Below are positions 1 to 7,603 of a DNA stretch of 12,134 nucleotides, piece after piece. The notes beneath the pieces are model-generated. The model had not been told where the DNA came from, searched no databases, and saw nothing but the letters and a program-made list of their open reading frames with translations. Where the stretch lies: assembly GCA_002406015.1 (NCBI GenBank), contig DHMX01000026.1, positions 1-12,134 of the forward strand, in the 5' to 3' direction. This stretch comes from Lachnospiraceae bacterium UBA4631 (GTDB lineage: Bacteria; Bacillota; Clostridia; Lachnospirales; Lachnospiraceae). The stretch's first letter is position 1; each line of letters starts with the position of its first letter. A program made the position numbers and the translations under genes.

Positions 1-18
1 TTCTATCTTGTTTCTCAC
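1..18 (-). CDS. 5' end of a gene downstream of the MBOAT gene (partial)
   Basis: Only six codons are visible, GTG at 18-16 followed by R-N-K-I-E, running off the window edge. The start is chosen because a strong Shine-Dalgarno (AGGAGGAGG, about 22-30) sits a few bases upstream and directly abuts the MBOAT stop codon at 31-33, which is typical of translational coupling. Known family context: MBOAT genes of the AlgI/DltB class are often followed by a secreted SGNH/DHHW-like (AlgX/AlgJ-type) partner gene. That identity is inference from position only; six residues cannot show it. Confidence 0.6.
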
Positions 19-30
19 TGTGCCTCCTCC

Positions 31-1470
31 TTAAAACCGAAAATACAAAAACGGATTAAATGCATCACTTGCAAGACTGCTGGTTGCAAGTATAAATACA
101 AACACCAGACCGATAATCTCTGCCGTAATTCCGAGTATCTTTCCTGCCCGCTCCGGCATTTTTTTCTTTCCGCTGTCTATCAGCTTTGATAAAAGCGGGG
201 TTGATGCCACTGCCATAGTCAAAAACAACACTAGATAGGACAATGCATAATAGGTCGTACCGGAGCTCCAGATTGCAATCCCTCCAAAACCAAACATTCG
301 CTTTAATACCAGTCCCAGTTCTCCGATGGAATCATGTGCAAAAATCACCCAGCTAAGATTAATAAGGAACAAGGAATACAGATGCTGGAACACGCTTGGT
401 ATCTTGTCCCACACCTTTAACAAAACCGTCTTTTCCAACATCAGTATCACATAAAAATATAGTCCCCAAATCACAAAATTCCATGCAGCACCATGCCAGA
501 ACCCGGTCAACAGCCATACAAGTAACAGATTACAATATGTTCTTGCTTTTCCCTTTCTGGAACCGCCAAGCGGAATATAGATATAGTCCCGGAACCAACT
601 GCTTAAGGAAATATGCCAGCGTCTCCAAAATTCCGTAATATTCCTTGATATATACGGATAATTGAAATTCTCAAGAAATTGAAAGCCGAACATTTTTCCT
701 AATCCGATTGCCATATCCGAATATCCGCTAAAGTCAAAATATATCTGAAAACTGTATGCAATGGATGCCATCCAACAAAGCCCGACGGTTATCTGGCTGT
801 CTCCCATTGCCTGAATCATTTCAAACACACTGCCGGCAGTATTTGCCAGCAACACCTTCTTGCCTAATCCGGTTATGAATCTCCGGATTCCTTCTCCGAA
901 CTGCTCTGTGCTTTCCTGTCTATGCTCCAGTTCACCCGCAACGGTCTGATAACGAACAATCGGCCCCGCAATCAATTGCGGAAATAAGCAGACATACGTT
1001 GCCAAGGTCAGAATATTCTTCTGCGGTTTTACCTCGCCGCGATATACATCGATGGTATAAGATAAGGTCTGGAAGGTATAAAAGGAAATACCGAGCGGCA
1101 ATGCGATATTTAACAGGGAAAGCCGGAAGCCTCCCATTTGTCCGATTGTATGATTTATATTTTCCAAAAAGAAATTACTGTACTTGAAAAATGCCAGCAT
1201 TCCAATACTAAAAATTACGGTTCCTATCACCGCTGCCCTTGCTCCACGCTCCTGCTTTCGCTCCTTACAGGCAGCACATACCAATGCCAGTATATAATTT
1301 ACCAGTATCGTCACCAGCATTACCAACAGATATTTTATTTCTCCCCATGCATAAAAAATAAGACTGCTGATTAAAAGCACCAGATTTCGAAACCGCTTCG
1401 GACATATGAAATAAATTGCCAATACTATCGGCAAAAATACAAATAGAAATGTTGTACTGGAAAATAACAT
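31..1470 (-). CDS. MBOAT family membrane-bound O-acyltransferase (AlgI/DltB-like)
   Basis: This 479-aa polytopic membrane protein has about ten hydrophobic segments and the usual length of the AlgI/DltB/PatA-like family. These proteins move acyl groups, commonly acetyl, across the membrane onto surface polysaccharides or other cell-envelope acceptors. Visible family landmarks are the N-terminal LFSSTTFLFVFLP, PLGISFYTFQTLSYTIDVYRG around 125-146, LIAGPIVRY at 166-174, FDFSGYSDMAIGLG at 245-258, FWRRWHISLSSWFRDYIY-IPLGGSR at 281-305, and TGFWHGAAWNFVIWG at 322-336. His326 in the WHG motif is the conserved catalytic candidate. The ATG has a GAGAGGG site 7 nt upstream. A second gene begins 12 nt after the stop and is probably its envelope-side partner. 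The acceptor substrate cannot be read from the sequence; teichoic acid D-alanylation is less likely because no dltA or dltC is nearby. Confidence 0.93.
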   Translation of the reverse strand: MLFSSTTFLFVFLPIVLAIYFICPKRFRNLVLLISSLIFYAWGEIKYLLVMLVTILVNYILALVCAACKERKQERGARAAVIGTVIFSIGMLAFFKYSNFFLENINHTIGQMGGFRLSLLNIALPLGISFYTFQTLSYTIDVYRGEVKPQKNILTLATYVCLFPQLIAGPIVRYQTVAGELEHRQESTEQFGEGIRRFITGLGKKVLLANTAGSVFEMIQAMGDSQITVGLCWMASIAYSFQIYFDFSGYSDMAIGLGKMFGFQFLENFNYPYISRNITEFWRRWHISLSSWFRDYIYIPLGGSRKGKARTYCNLLLVWLLTGFWHGAAWNFVIWGLYFYVILMLEKTVLLKVWDKIPSVFQHLYSLFLINLSWVIFAHDSIGELGLVLKRMFGFGGIAIWSSGTTYYALSYLVLFLTMAVASTPLLSKLIDSGKKKMPERAGKILGITAEIIGLVFVFILATSSLASDAFNPFLYFRF

Positions 1471-1498
1471 CTTTTTACCCTCTCACTTATTGCTATTT

Positions 1499-1527
1499 AT
1501 CATATACTAAAAACCATGGAAGCACAA
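1499..1527 (-). promoter_or_regulatory. Possible promoter for the MBOAT gene
   Basis: On the minus strand, TTGTGC (1527-1522) is separated by 17 nt from TATGAT (1504-1499), about 28 nt upstream of the MBOAT start. The -10 matches consensus at 5 of 6 positions but the -35 only at 3 of 6. It lies in the 60-nt gap after the helicase stop. I see no convincing terminator in that gap, so read-through from the helicase is equally possible. Confidence 0.35.
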
Positions 1528-1530
1528 CCT

Positions 1531-3531
1531 CTAACAAGACAACAAGCCTTGCTCCAGCACGTAGTCCAGAGAAAAGGTTTTGGTCTGTCCGGTTGCCTCA
1601 AACAGCAAGCTGATTTTGGTCGGATTGATATAGGTAATCATTCCAAGCCCATACTGCTTATGCCGCACTCTTGCTCCCGTTTTCAGAGCGGATTTGTCTA
1701 ATCTTATCTCATTTACAAATCGGGATGGCAGTAACGGCTTATGGTAACGCTCTTTTAATACATATAGATGCAGATATTCCTTTGCTCTGGTGATGGCAAC
1801 ATAGAACATTCTCCGCTCTTCTTCTATTTCTTCCGGTTTCCCTGCCTTTTTATGCGGAGAAATCCCTTCATTGGCTTCCGGAACAAATACCACCTGATAT
1901 TCCAGTCCCTTAGCACTGTGCATCGTAGTAACTGTTACCGCAGCTTCCTTTTCTTCCAGCCGTTCCTGCTTCCTCCGCTGTTCATCTAAGCGTTCCCCAT
2001 AGTCCTTAATATGCTCAAACCATGCCTCATAGCTGTCAAACGGCTGTGCCATGCTTTGCAGCTCGTCTAACATATCCAGCAAATCATCCGGCTTTATCTT
2101 CCGAGCCTGTGCATATTCCCGGATATACTCCTCATAGCCGATTCCCTTTCGGATATATTGAATTGCCGCATACGGTGTCATTGCTTTTAACTGCTCCAAA
2201 TCCTCCTGTAAGGTCTGTATCCGCTCAACTGCCCATTCCTTATCCTGAAGCTGCTTTTGAATCCGGTTTAACTCAACCGTTCCCTCCGTCAGCCATTCCC
2301 GCCGCAGATACCGCTTCGGGCGATTCCAGATTAACAGATAATTGGCACGCTCCGTATTTCCCAATGCAATTTTAATATATGCAATCAGTTGTCTGGCAAT
2401 CCAGTGTTCATAACAATTCGGTAATTTATCCCGCATCCGGAACGGAATATTATATTCCATCAGCTTATCCACCAATGGACGGGATTCCATATTCGTCCGA
2501 ACAATAATTGCCATTTCTTCATATGGGATACCAGATACATGATATGTTCTTATTTTATCCAGAATATCCCGACATTCTTCCTTTATGCCTTGTACTTCGT
2601 GAATACAGACCGGATGCCGGTAATCCTGTGCGGCAATGATGTCTTTTGCATATCGCTTATGGTTATTCTGAATCATTCGGAGACTGCCTTCTACAATTTC
2701 TCTGGTTGAACGATAATTTACATTCAGCAGAACCTGCTTTGTTCCCTTATAATCCTCCGGAAAGCCTAACATAATTTCCGGCTTTGCTCCCCGAAACCGA
2801 TAAATAGACTGGTCATCATCCCCTACTATAAACAGATTTGCACGTTTTCCGGCTAACAGCTTCACAACCTCATACTGGATTCGGTTAATATCCTGAAACT
2901 CATCGATTAGTATATACTGAAATTTCTGTTGCCAGCCTGCTAATATGTCCTGCCGCTCCTTTAATAATTCATAGGTATATACCAGCATATCATCAAAATC
3001 AATCTTATGCTCCTGTCGCAGCCGGTTTTCGTAGCATTGATAAATAGTGCGAAATTCTTCCTCACCGCAGCTTGTACTATAATAATGCTCAATGGAAATA
3101 TATTCGCTTTTTACCAATGTGATTTCCTGCATCAATTGCTGCAAAAATTCTTCTTCGTCTTCATATTCCAGATTCATTTCCTGTATGATGGACTTTAGTA
3201 TCTGCCGTTTCTGCTCCTCCGCAAGCACCTGCCCGCTCTGATACCCATATGCCCGTCGCAGAATCATAAAGAATACAGAATGAAACGTACCAAAAGTGCA
3301 GGGAGCATAAGCTCCCTGCATAATTTTTTGAAATCGTTCCTTCATTTCCAGTGCAGCGGCCTTCGTAAATGTAATTACCAGAATCTGCCCCGGATGGATT
3401 CCGACTGTTTCAATTAAATACTGAATCCGACTTGTAATTACCGTAGTCTTTCCGGAACCCGGTCCTGCCAATACCATACATGGACCGTCTACATGTGTAA
3501 TTGCTGTCTTCTGTGCCTGATTATATTCCAT
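1531..3531 (-). CDS. UvrD/PcrA-family ATP-dependent DNA helicase (superfamily 1A)
   Basis: This 666-aa helicase is somewhat shorter than typical PcrA/UvrD (about 720-750 aa). It would translocate 3'-5' on single-stranded DNA in repair or replication-conflict roles. All core motifs are present: a Q-motif region YNQAQKTAI near residue 3, Walker A AGPGSGKTT (22-30), Walker B LIDEFQD (208-214, Asp210-Glu211), motif III GDDDQSIYRFRGA (237-249), motif IV NYRST (272-276), motif V TMHSAKGLEYQVVFV (536-550) and motif VI RRMFYVAITRAKEYL (573-587). The C-terminus (about 618-660) has the GARVRHKQYGLGMI barrel typical of PcrA-type tails. The ATG has AAGGA 7 nt upstream and follows gltX by 40 nt with no visible terminator, so the two are probably co-transcribed. 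The reduced length means it may be a lineage-specific paralogue rather than the essential PcrA, so I give no gene symbol. Confidence 0.93.
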   Translation of the reverse strand: MEYNQAQKTAITHVDGPCMVLAGPGSGKTTVITSRIQYLIETVGIHPGQILVITFTKAAALEMKERFQKIMQGAYAPCTFGTFHSVFFMILRRAYGYQSGQVLAEEQKRQILKSIIQEMNLEYEDEEEFLQQLMQEITLVKSEYISIEHYYSTSCGEEEFRTIYQCYENRLRQEHKIDFDDMLVYTYELLKERQDILAGWQQKFQYILIDEFQDINRIQYEVVKLLAGKRANLFIVGDDDQSIYRFRGAKPEIMLGFPEDYKGTKQVLLNVNYRSTREIVEGSLRMIQNNHKRYAKDIIAAQDYRHPVCIHEVQGIKEECRDILDKIRTYHVSGIPYEEMAIIVRTNMESRPLVDKLMEYNIPFRMRDKLPNCYEHWIARQLIAYIKIALGNTERANYLLIWNRPKRYLRREWLTEGTVELNRIQKQLQDKEWAVERIQTLQEDLEQLKAMTPYAAIQYIRKGIGYEEYIREYAQARKIKPDDLLDMLDELQSMAQPFDSYEAWFEHIKDYGERLDEQRRKQERLEEKEAAVTVTTMHSAKGLEYQVVFVPEANEGISPHKKAGKPEEIEEERRMFYVAITRAKEYLHLYVLKERYHKPLLPSRFVNEIRLDKSALKTGARVRHKQYGLGMITYINPTKISLLFEATGQTKTFSLDYVLEQGLLSC

Positions 3532-3571
3532 GCCAGTTCCTTAAACACCCACTTTAATACTTCCTGTCAGC

Positions 3572-5047
3572 TTACTGTTTTGCTTCCTGCAGCTTACGAA
3601 TACCGACTTCCATTCTGCGTAAGGATTCTTCTTTTCCGAGAATCTCCATAATTTCAAATGCTCCTCCCGGAGTAGACTGTTTCCCAGATACGGCAGTCCG
3701 AACCGGCCACAAACCGGTACCATTCTTGATTTCTTTTCCTGCAATATATTCCATCAGCTTATCATGCAATGCCTGTATACTCCAATCATCAAAGTCCTTA
3801 AGCAGCTCATACTCCTCGGTCAAAATCTCCAGAGAATTTTCCAGATTTGTCTTCATCTTTTTATGACAATACATCTCAACGCTGTAATCCGGCAGCTCCT
3901 CAAAGAAATCCACAAGCTCCTTAACATCCGGAAGTATCTCAATTCTGGTCTGCACCAACGGACAGATTTTGGACAAATCCAAATCCTTGGTAACTACCTC
4001 TTTAATGTATGGAGTTACCAGCTTTTGAAACTCCTCGGCATCCATTGCTTTTAAGTATTCTCCGTTCATCCATTTTAATTTGTTAATGTCAAATACCGAA
4101 GGTGATTTATTAATCCGATGATAGTCAAACTCCTTCACCAATTCCTCTAAGGAAAAGATTTCCTGATTGCTATCCGGACTCCAGCCAAGCAAGGCAACAT
4201 AATTTACCACAGCTTCTGTAACAAAGCCCTGTTCCAACAGGTCTTCAAAGGAGGAATGACCGCTCCGCTTACTCAGCTTCTGGTGATTTTCGTCTGTGAT
4301 TAACGGACAATGAATATACACCGGCTCCTCCCAGCCGAATGCCTGATACAGCAGCGTGTATTTCGGGGAAGACGAAATATATTCGTTTCCACGTACAACA
4401 TGTGTAATTCCCATTAAATGGTCATCCACAACATTTGCAAAATTATAGGTTGGAAATCCATCGGATTTAATTAAAATCATATCATCCAGCTCTTGATTCG
4501 GTACTGTAACATCTCCATATAATTCATCATGGAAGGTTGTTGTACCCTCGGTAGGACTATTCTGGCGAATTACATAAGGAATCCCTGCTGCCAGCTTCTC
4601 CTCTACCTCCTCTTTGCTTAAATGCAGACAATGCTTATCATATACAACGATTTCCTTCGTTTCTCCGCTTTCGGTTGTAATGGTCTGACGAAGAGATTCC
4701 AAGCGTTCTTTATCACAGAAGCAATAGTAGGCTTTGCCTTCCTCAATTAATTGCTTAGCATACTTTAAATAAATTCCCTGTGCCTGCCGCTCGCTCTGTA
4801 CATACGGACCGACTCCGCCATCCTTATCCGGTCCTTCGTCATGCTTTAACCCCGTCTTATCAAGGGTTCGGTAAATAATATCCAGTGCTTCGTCTACATA
4901 TCGTTCCTGGTCGGTGTCTTCAATTCTCAAAATAAAATCTCCGCCCTCATGCTTGGCAATCAGATATGCATATAACGCAGTTCTCAAGTTTCCTACATGC
5001 ATCCGTCCGGTTGGACTTGGTGCAAATCTGGTTCTTATCTTACTCAT
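3572..5047 (-). CDS. gltX: Glutamyl-tRNA synthetase
   Basis: Class I aminoacyl-tRNA synthetase of 491 aa that charges tRNA(Glu) with glutamate in the cytoplasm. The N-terminal catalytic fold shows RFAPSPTGRMHVGN, with the HIGH signature as H17-V-G-N20, and KLSKR at 257-261 replaces KMSKS, as in many GluRS enzymes. RIEDTDQERY (41-50) and GNEYISSSPKY (220-230) are GluRS-type. The zinc-binding insertion looks intact: Cys109, Cys111, Cys140 and His142 match the ligands of the E. coli enzyme. The C-terminal anticodon-binding domain ends with a GLWPVRTAVSGKQSTPGGAFEIMEILGKEE-type segment (about 445-474). Many Clostridia lack GlnRS and use GluRS with GatCAB to make Gln-tRNA; whether this enzyme is non-discriminating cannot be decided here. 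The ATG at 5047 has AGGAG just upstream. Confidence 0.97.
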   Translation of the reverse strand: MSKIRTRFAPSPTGRMHVGNLRTALYAYLIAKHEGGDFILRIEDTDQERYVDEALDIIYRTLDKTGLKHDEGPDKDGGVGPYVQSERQAQGIYLKYAKQLIEEGKAYYCFCDKERLESLRQTITTESGETKEIVVYDKHCLHLSKEEVEEKLAAGIPYVIRQNSPTEGTTTFHDELYGDVTVPNQELDDMILIKSDGFPTYNFANVVDDHLMGITHVVRGNEYISSSPKYTLLYQAFGWEEPVYIHCPLITDENHQKLSKRSGHSSFEDLLEQGFVTEAVVNYVALLGWSPDSNQEIFSLEELVKEFDYHRINKSPSVFDINKLKWMNGEYLKAMDAEEFQKLVTPYIKEVVTKDLDLSKICPLVQTRIEILPDVKELVDFFEELPDYSVEMYCHKKMKTNLENSLEILTEEYELLKDFDDWSIQALHDKLMEYIAGKEIKNGTGLWPVRTAVSGKQSTPGGAFEIMEILGKEESLRRMEVGIRKLQEAKQ

Positions 5048-5069
5048 AATCGTCTCTCCTAACCTGCTT

Positions 5070-5098
5070 CTTATATCTCAACTAAAAAGAGCTTTCCA
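5070..5098 (-). promoter_or_regulatory. Candidate promoter of gltX
   Basis: On the minus strand, TGGAAA (5098-5093) and TATAAG (5075-5070) are separated by 17 nt. They match consensus at 4 of 6 and 5 of 6 positions. The predicted transcript would start about 15-18 nt before the gltX ATG, leaving room for its AGGAG site. The -35 touches the tail of the upstream terminator, which fits a new transcription unit starting here. Confidence 0.45.
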
Positions 5099-5137
5099 GA
5101 AAAGAGAACCAAAAGAAAGCCTTCTTTCGGTTTCTCT
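5098..5137 (-). terminator. Intrinsic terminator after the SEC-C gene
   Basis: On the minus strand a stem of about 15 bp, with one bulged base and one G-U pair, is formed by 5137-5122 and 5117-5103. It has a 4-nt loop and is followed by TTTCT. It lies 28 nt after the SEC-C stop codon and upstream of gltX. Confidence 0.75.
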
Positions 5138-5164
5138 ATCTGCAAAGCCCCATTTGCATCTCGT

Positions 5165-5671
5165 TTATTTGTTCGCTCCGCAGCAGAACTTGAACTTTTT
5201 GCCGGAACCACAAGGACAAGGGTCATTCCGTCCTACCTTTGGCGGCTTAACCACAGTCTTTGATGTCTTTTCCTTACGATACAGAGCCTTTCTCTGCTCC
5301 GGTGTCAGAATATCATCCCATTCCTCTAAGGTGTATAACCACTCAGCATTACAGCCTACCATATTCATATACAGCTTTTCTGGGTCAATATCAATGGATA
5401 CCTGTGTATCCGCTTCCATTTCTTCAATATTGTTCGGTGTCTTTAAGCTTTCGTCAATTCCGTCCAAAAATCCTACCATTAACTGTAAGGTTGTTTCATA
5501 CTTATCTGCCAGCTCCTGAACGGTTCCCTCTACAACCTCTTCCGGATTCTTAAGCAACTGCTGATAGATTCCCTTTTCAACTGTAAAATAATTCAGCCAG
5601 AACTGCTTTCCCTCCGGTGTTCTGTCATCCAATCCATAGGCATAATCACGCCACTCTTTTAATAAACTCAT
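5165..5671 (-). CDS. SEC-C metal-binding motif protein
   Basis: A soluble 168-aa protein whose C-terminus is a clear SEC-C motif: GRNDPCPCGSGKKFKFCC at 147-164, with Cys152, Cys154, Cys163 and Cys164 arranged as CxC-x8-CC. This zinc-binding tail is known from the end of SecA and from many small stand-alone proteins, where it is thought to bind a metal ion and mediate protein contacts. The N-terminal ~140 residues look helical and acidic (for example EEMEADTQVSIDIDPEKL at 83-100), with a lysine-rich link before the motif. I do not recognise a domain there. It has its own promoter and terminator, so it is probably monocistronic. The ATG has GGAG within GAGGAGAAGGAA directly upstream. Its specific function is unknown. 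Confidence 0.85.
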   Translation of the reverse strand: MSLLKEWRDYAYGLDDRTPEGKQFWLNYFTVEKGIYQQLLKNPEEVVEGTVQELADKYETTLQLMVGFLDGIDESLKTPNNIEEMEADTQVSIDIDPEKLYMNMVGCNAEWLYTLEEWDDILTPEQRKALYRKEKTSKTVVKPPKVGRNDPCPCGSGKKFKFCCGANK

Positions 5672-5742
5672 TTCCTTCTCCTCGTCTTTCTCTTAATTGT
5701 ATATAAAAGTCAGAATTGATGCGTCTTCACTATGACCTACAC

Positions 5743-5771
5743 AGTATAGCAAAACTCATTCCAGATTTCAA
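5743..5771 (-). promoter_or_regulatory. Promoter of the SEC-C gene
   Basis: On the minus strand, TTGAAA (5771-5766), 17 nt, then TATACT (5748-5743), preceded by TGC as an extended -10. Both hexamers match consensus at 5 of 6 positions. The predicted start is near 5736, giving a ~65-nt leader before the ATG at 5671; I see no strong hairpin in that leader. The -35 begins 7 nt after the stop codon of the upstream 111-aa gene. Confidence 0.75.
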
Positions 5772-5777
5772 CTGTTT

Positions 5778-6113
5778 TCACTGTTCCCAATTCCACTTTC
5801 TGGCTTGCTGCCATTCTTCCTTTCGGCTGTCATACACTTCCTCCAGCCATGTAATTGCCGCCTCTCTGCCTGCTTCATCAAAGGAAAACCGATTCCGAAG
5901 CTTGGCATCCTCCGGTGTTACTTCATAAGAATATGGCTCCTTCCAGACAACTGCCTCCAGCCACACCTCCGGCTTTTCCGGTTCCCCGCTTTCCGGTGCC
6001 TCCGGTTTTGTTTCTTCTATCTTGTGCAGCAAGAACCGCATTCCCTGAAAGCTTCCGCTCCATTTTTGTTTTTTCAGAAATTCTAACGGCATATATTCGG
6101 TACGTTCTAACAT
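5778..6113 (-). CDS. Unrecognised 111-aa protein coupled to the patatin gene
   Basis: I do not recognise this family. The start is set at ATG 6113, because AGGAGGAG (6126-6119) lies 7 nt upstream and the ATG overlaps the patatin stop by 7 nt, a translational-coupling arrangement. A longer in-frame start at 6143 would overlap the patatin gene by 37 nt and lacks a comparable site. The protein is soluble, with no signal peptide or membrane segment. Its N-terminal ~32 residues are basic and aromatic (LEFLKKQKWSGSFQGMRFLL). A short Pro/Glu-rich stretch (KPEAPESGEPEKPE, about 36-49) follows. The C-terminal part is charged and helical, rich in Glu and Trp (EAAITWLEEVYDSRKEEWQQ). The middle stretch looks like an inter-domain linker. 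It may act with the hydrolase, but nothing in the sequence shows how. Confidence 0.8.
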   Translation of the reverse strand: MLERTEYMPLEFLKKQKWSGSFQGMRFLLHKIEETKPEAPESGEPEKPEVWLEAVVWKEPYSYEVTPEDAKLRNRFSFDEAGREAAITWLEEVYDSRKEEWQQARKWNWEQ

Positions 6114-6970
6114 GACAACTCCTCCTGCTTTAAGAACTTGCAAAGATTGTCATATTCTGCTTCCATCCGCAAAAATCCATGCTGGTAAAATTCCTCCCGC
6201 TTATCTTCTCTTGTTTCAAATTTACTGATGCATGGCATCTCCGGACGTATAATAAAAATCTTACCTTCTGCGGATAAGCGTTCCATTTCTTCCTTCTGTC
6301 TCTGATAAACATCTGCACGCTTTAATAAGGCTTCTGCAAATGCAGGATACCGCTTGCGATATGCCAGATTAATAAAAAATCGGTATTTATTATAATCTGT
6401 CGGGGTCTCATTTCCTGTCTTTGTCATAATGATAACGACCTTATCACAGCCCTTTTCAAATGCACGATTGTATGGGATGGAATCTACTAAGCTTCCATCC
6501 ATGTAATCATGTCCATCTAACTCTACCGGCAAGGACAGAATCGGCACCGAGCAGGATGCCTTTACCGCTGTCAGGGTATGCTTGTCCTCCCCTTTTCCGT
6601 CTATATATTCCGCCTGTGCCGTATCACAATTTACCACTACAATCTCATGCTCCACTGTGGTATCCTGATGGGCTTTAAAATCATACGGAAAGGTTTTGTA
6701 GGAAAATTCAAATACCATCTTTTCCAGATTCAGGTAGCTTCCGGTCTTTACTAACTGCTTTAGCCCATAATAAGCATCCTTTTTCCCCGGACTGATAATA
6801 TTCTTCGTTCTTCCTCTCTGACCCGAAAGAAAATTCATCATATTTCCTGCTCCGGCTGACACACCGGCTATATAATCAAAAGTTACCTGTTTATCCAACA
6901 GATAATCCAATGCTCCGGCTGTAAACAGCCCTCTCAAAGCACCGCCTTCTAATACTAATCCCGTTTTCAT
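6107..6970 (-). CDS. Patatin-like phospholipase/acyl hydrolase, YjjU-like
   Basis: A 287-aa patatin-fold serine hydrolase, the usual length for small bacterial patatin-like proteins. The oxyanion-hole motif EGGALRG is at 8-14, the nucleophile elbow GVSAG at 36-40 with Ser38, and the catalytic Asp158 in MDGSLVDSIP (157-166). This gives an intact Ser-Asp dyad. The extended SAGAGN around the nucleophile and the overall layout resemble the E. coli YjjU group of predicted lipid or ester hydrolases. There is no signal peptide, so it should be cytoplasmic. The physiological substrate is unknown. It is first in a two-gene unit with its own promoter, and the next gene overlaps its stop. The ATG at 6970 has AAGGA about 10 nt upstream. 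Confidence 0.92.
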   Translation of the reverse strand: MKTGLVLEGGALRGLFTAGALDYLLDKQVTFDYIAGVSAGAGNMMNFLSGQRGRTKNIISPGKKDAYYGLKQLVKTGSYLNLEKMVFEFSYKTFPYDFKAHQDTTVEHEIVVVNCDTAQAEYIDGKGEDKHTLTAVKASCSVPILSLPVELDGHDYMDGSLVDSIPYNRAFEKGCDKVVIIMTKTGNETPTDYNKYRFFINLAYRKRYPAFAEALLKRADVYQRQKEEMERLSAEGKIFIIRPEMPCISKFETREDKREEFYQHGFLRMEAEYDNLCKFLKQEELSC

Positions 6971-7018
6971 CCTGTCATCTTCCTTATCTCATGTATGCAT
7001 CTTCCGATTACAACCTTC

Positions 7019-7047
7019 ATTATGCTGATTCTGACCATAAAAATCAA
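7019..7047 (-). promoter_or_regulatory. Promoter of the patatin/111-aa gene pair
   Basis: On the minus strand, TTGATT (7047-7042), 17 nt, then CATAAT (7024-7019). They match consensus at 4 of 6 and 5 of 6 positions. The predicted start lies about 40 nt upstream of the patatin ATG. The region above it (7048-7090) is strongly A/T-rich and may act as an UP element. I see no convincing terminator for the membrane protein gene there. Confidence 0.6.
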
Positions 7048-7090
7048 GCAATTTGAGGAATTTTATAATTAATTCATGATTAAAAAACCG

Positions 7091-7543
7091 TTATCGCATA
7101 CCATACATCATGATTCCCATTCGAATCATATACTGCACAAACGCAGATATTACCAGACAATTACTTACAAATATAATTGCTCCCGCTACCACATGAAATG
7201 TACGCTTTGATTTATCCTCCTTCAATATCTCAGTCCGTATAATCGGATAAGATGCCGGTGCGGTTAATACCGACAGGGCAGACACCTGAAAGCCCTTCAC
7301 GCCACGCATAATGACAAAACAGTCTACCAACAGCAACAAAAGCGGAATCCCTATAAAAACCGCAAAAATCAAAGAAGCAATCAGCATTGCCTTCCAACAG
7401 GCAAGTAATTCCTCCACCCCATAGACCTCTGAGGTCGGATAAAACCAATTTCCGATATTAAAATACAGAAAACACGGAAACACAAAGCAGCCAATAATAT
7501 TTGTTATTTCAAACAAATAAACCAGAATCGGATTTCGTTTCAT
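7091..7543 (-). CDS. Unrecognised 150-aa integral membrane protein
   Basis: I do not recognise the family. The protein has clear hydrophobic segments at about 6-28, 51-74 and 118-140, and a weaker one near 85-102 (VSALSVLTAPASYPII), suggesting three or four membrane spans. Short basic stretches (RGVKG, KEDKSKR) lie between them. The start is ATG 7543, with GAGGGGAG (7558-7551) 7 nt upstream. The frame stays open up to 7636, but that extension covers the promoter and terminator tail and reads as arginine-rich non-native sequence, so it is excluded. It has its own strong promoter and no evident operon partner; the next promoter lies 44 nt after its stop. Context gives no clear functional hint. 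Confidence 0.75.
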   Translation of the reverse strand: MKRNPILVYLFEITNIIGCFVFPCFLYFNIGNWFYPTSEVYGVEELLACWKAMLIASLIFAVFIGIPLLLLLVDCFVIMRGVKGFQVSALSVLTAPASYPIIRTEILKEDKSKRTFHVVAGAIIFVSNCLVISAFVQYMIRMGIMMYGMR

Positions 7544-7574
7544 AACACTTCTCCCCTCGTACCTTCTTGCTTTC

Positions 7575-7603
7575 AGTATAACATTTTCATGCCGGCTTGA
7601 CAA
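7575..7603 (-). promoter_or_regulatory. Strong promoter of the 150-aa membrane protein gene
   Basis: On the minus strand, TTGTCA (7603-7598), 17 nt, then TATACT (7580-7575), with TGT immediately before the -10 as an extended -10 element. The predicted start is near 7568, giving a ~25-nt leader with a GAGGGGAG ribosome binding site. The -35 overlaps the T-tract of the upstream terminator. Confidence 0.75.

Noticed and set aside
2022..2375. Plus-strand open frame of 117 codons inside the helicase gene
   Set aside because: It is antisense to a conserved helicase, Pro/Ser-rich low-quality sequence, and has no ribosome binding site or family resemblance.
3541..3744. Minus-strand 67-codon frame overlapping the end of gltX
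   Set aside because: It is an alternative frame of the conserved GluRS C-terminus and has no independent signal.
4914..5519. Longest plus-strand open frame (201 codons)
   Set aside because: It lies antisense across gltX, its terminator and the SEC-C gene, has no domain-like sequence, and crosses a promoter and a terminator of real genes.
7055..7085. A/T-rich palindrome after the membrane protein gene as a terminator
   Set aside because: Its stem is short and almost entirely A-T, so it would be too weak. It is more likely promoter-flanking DNA.
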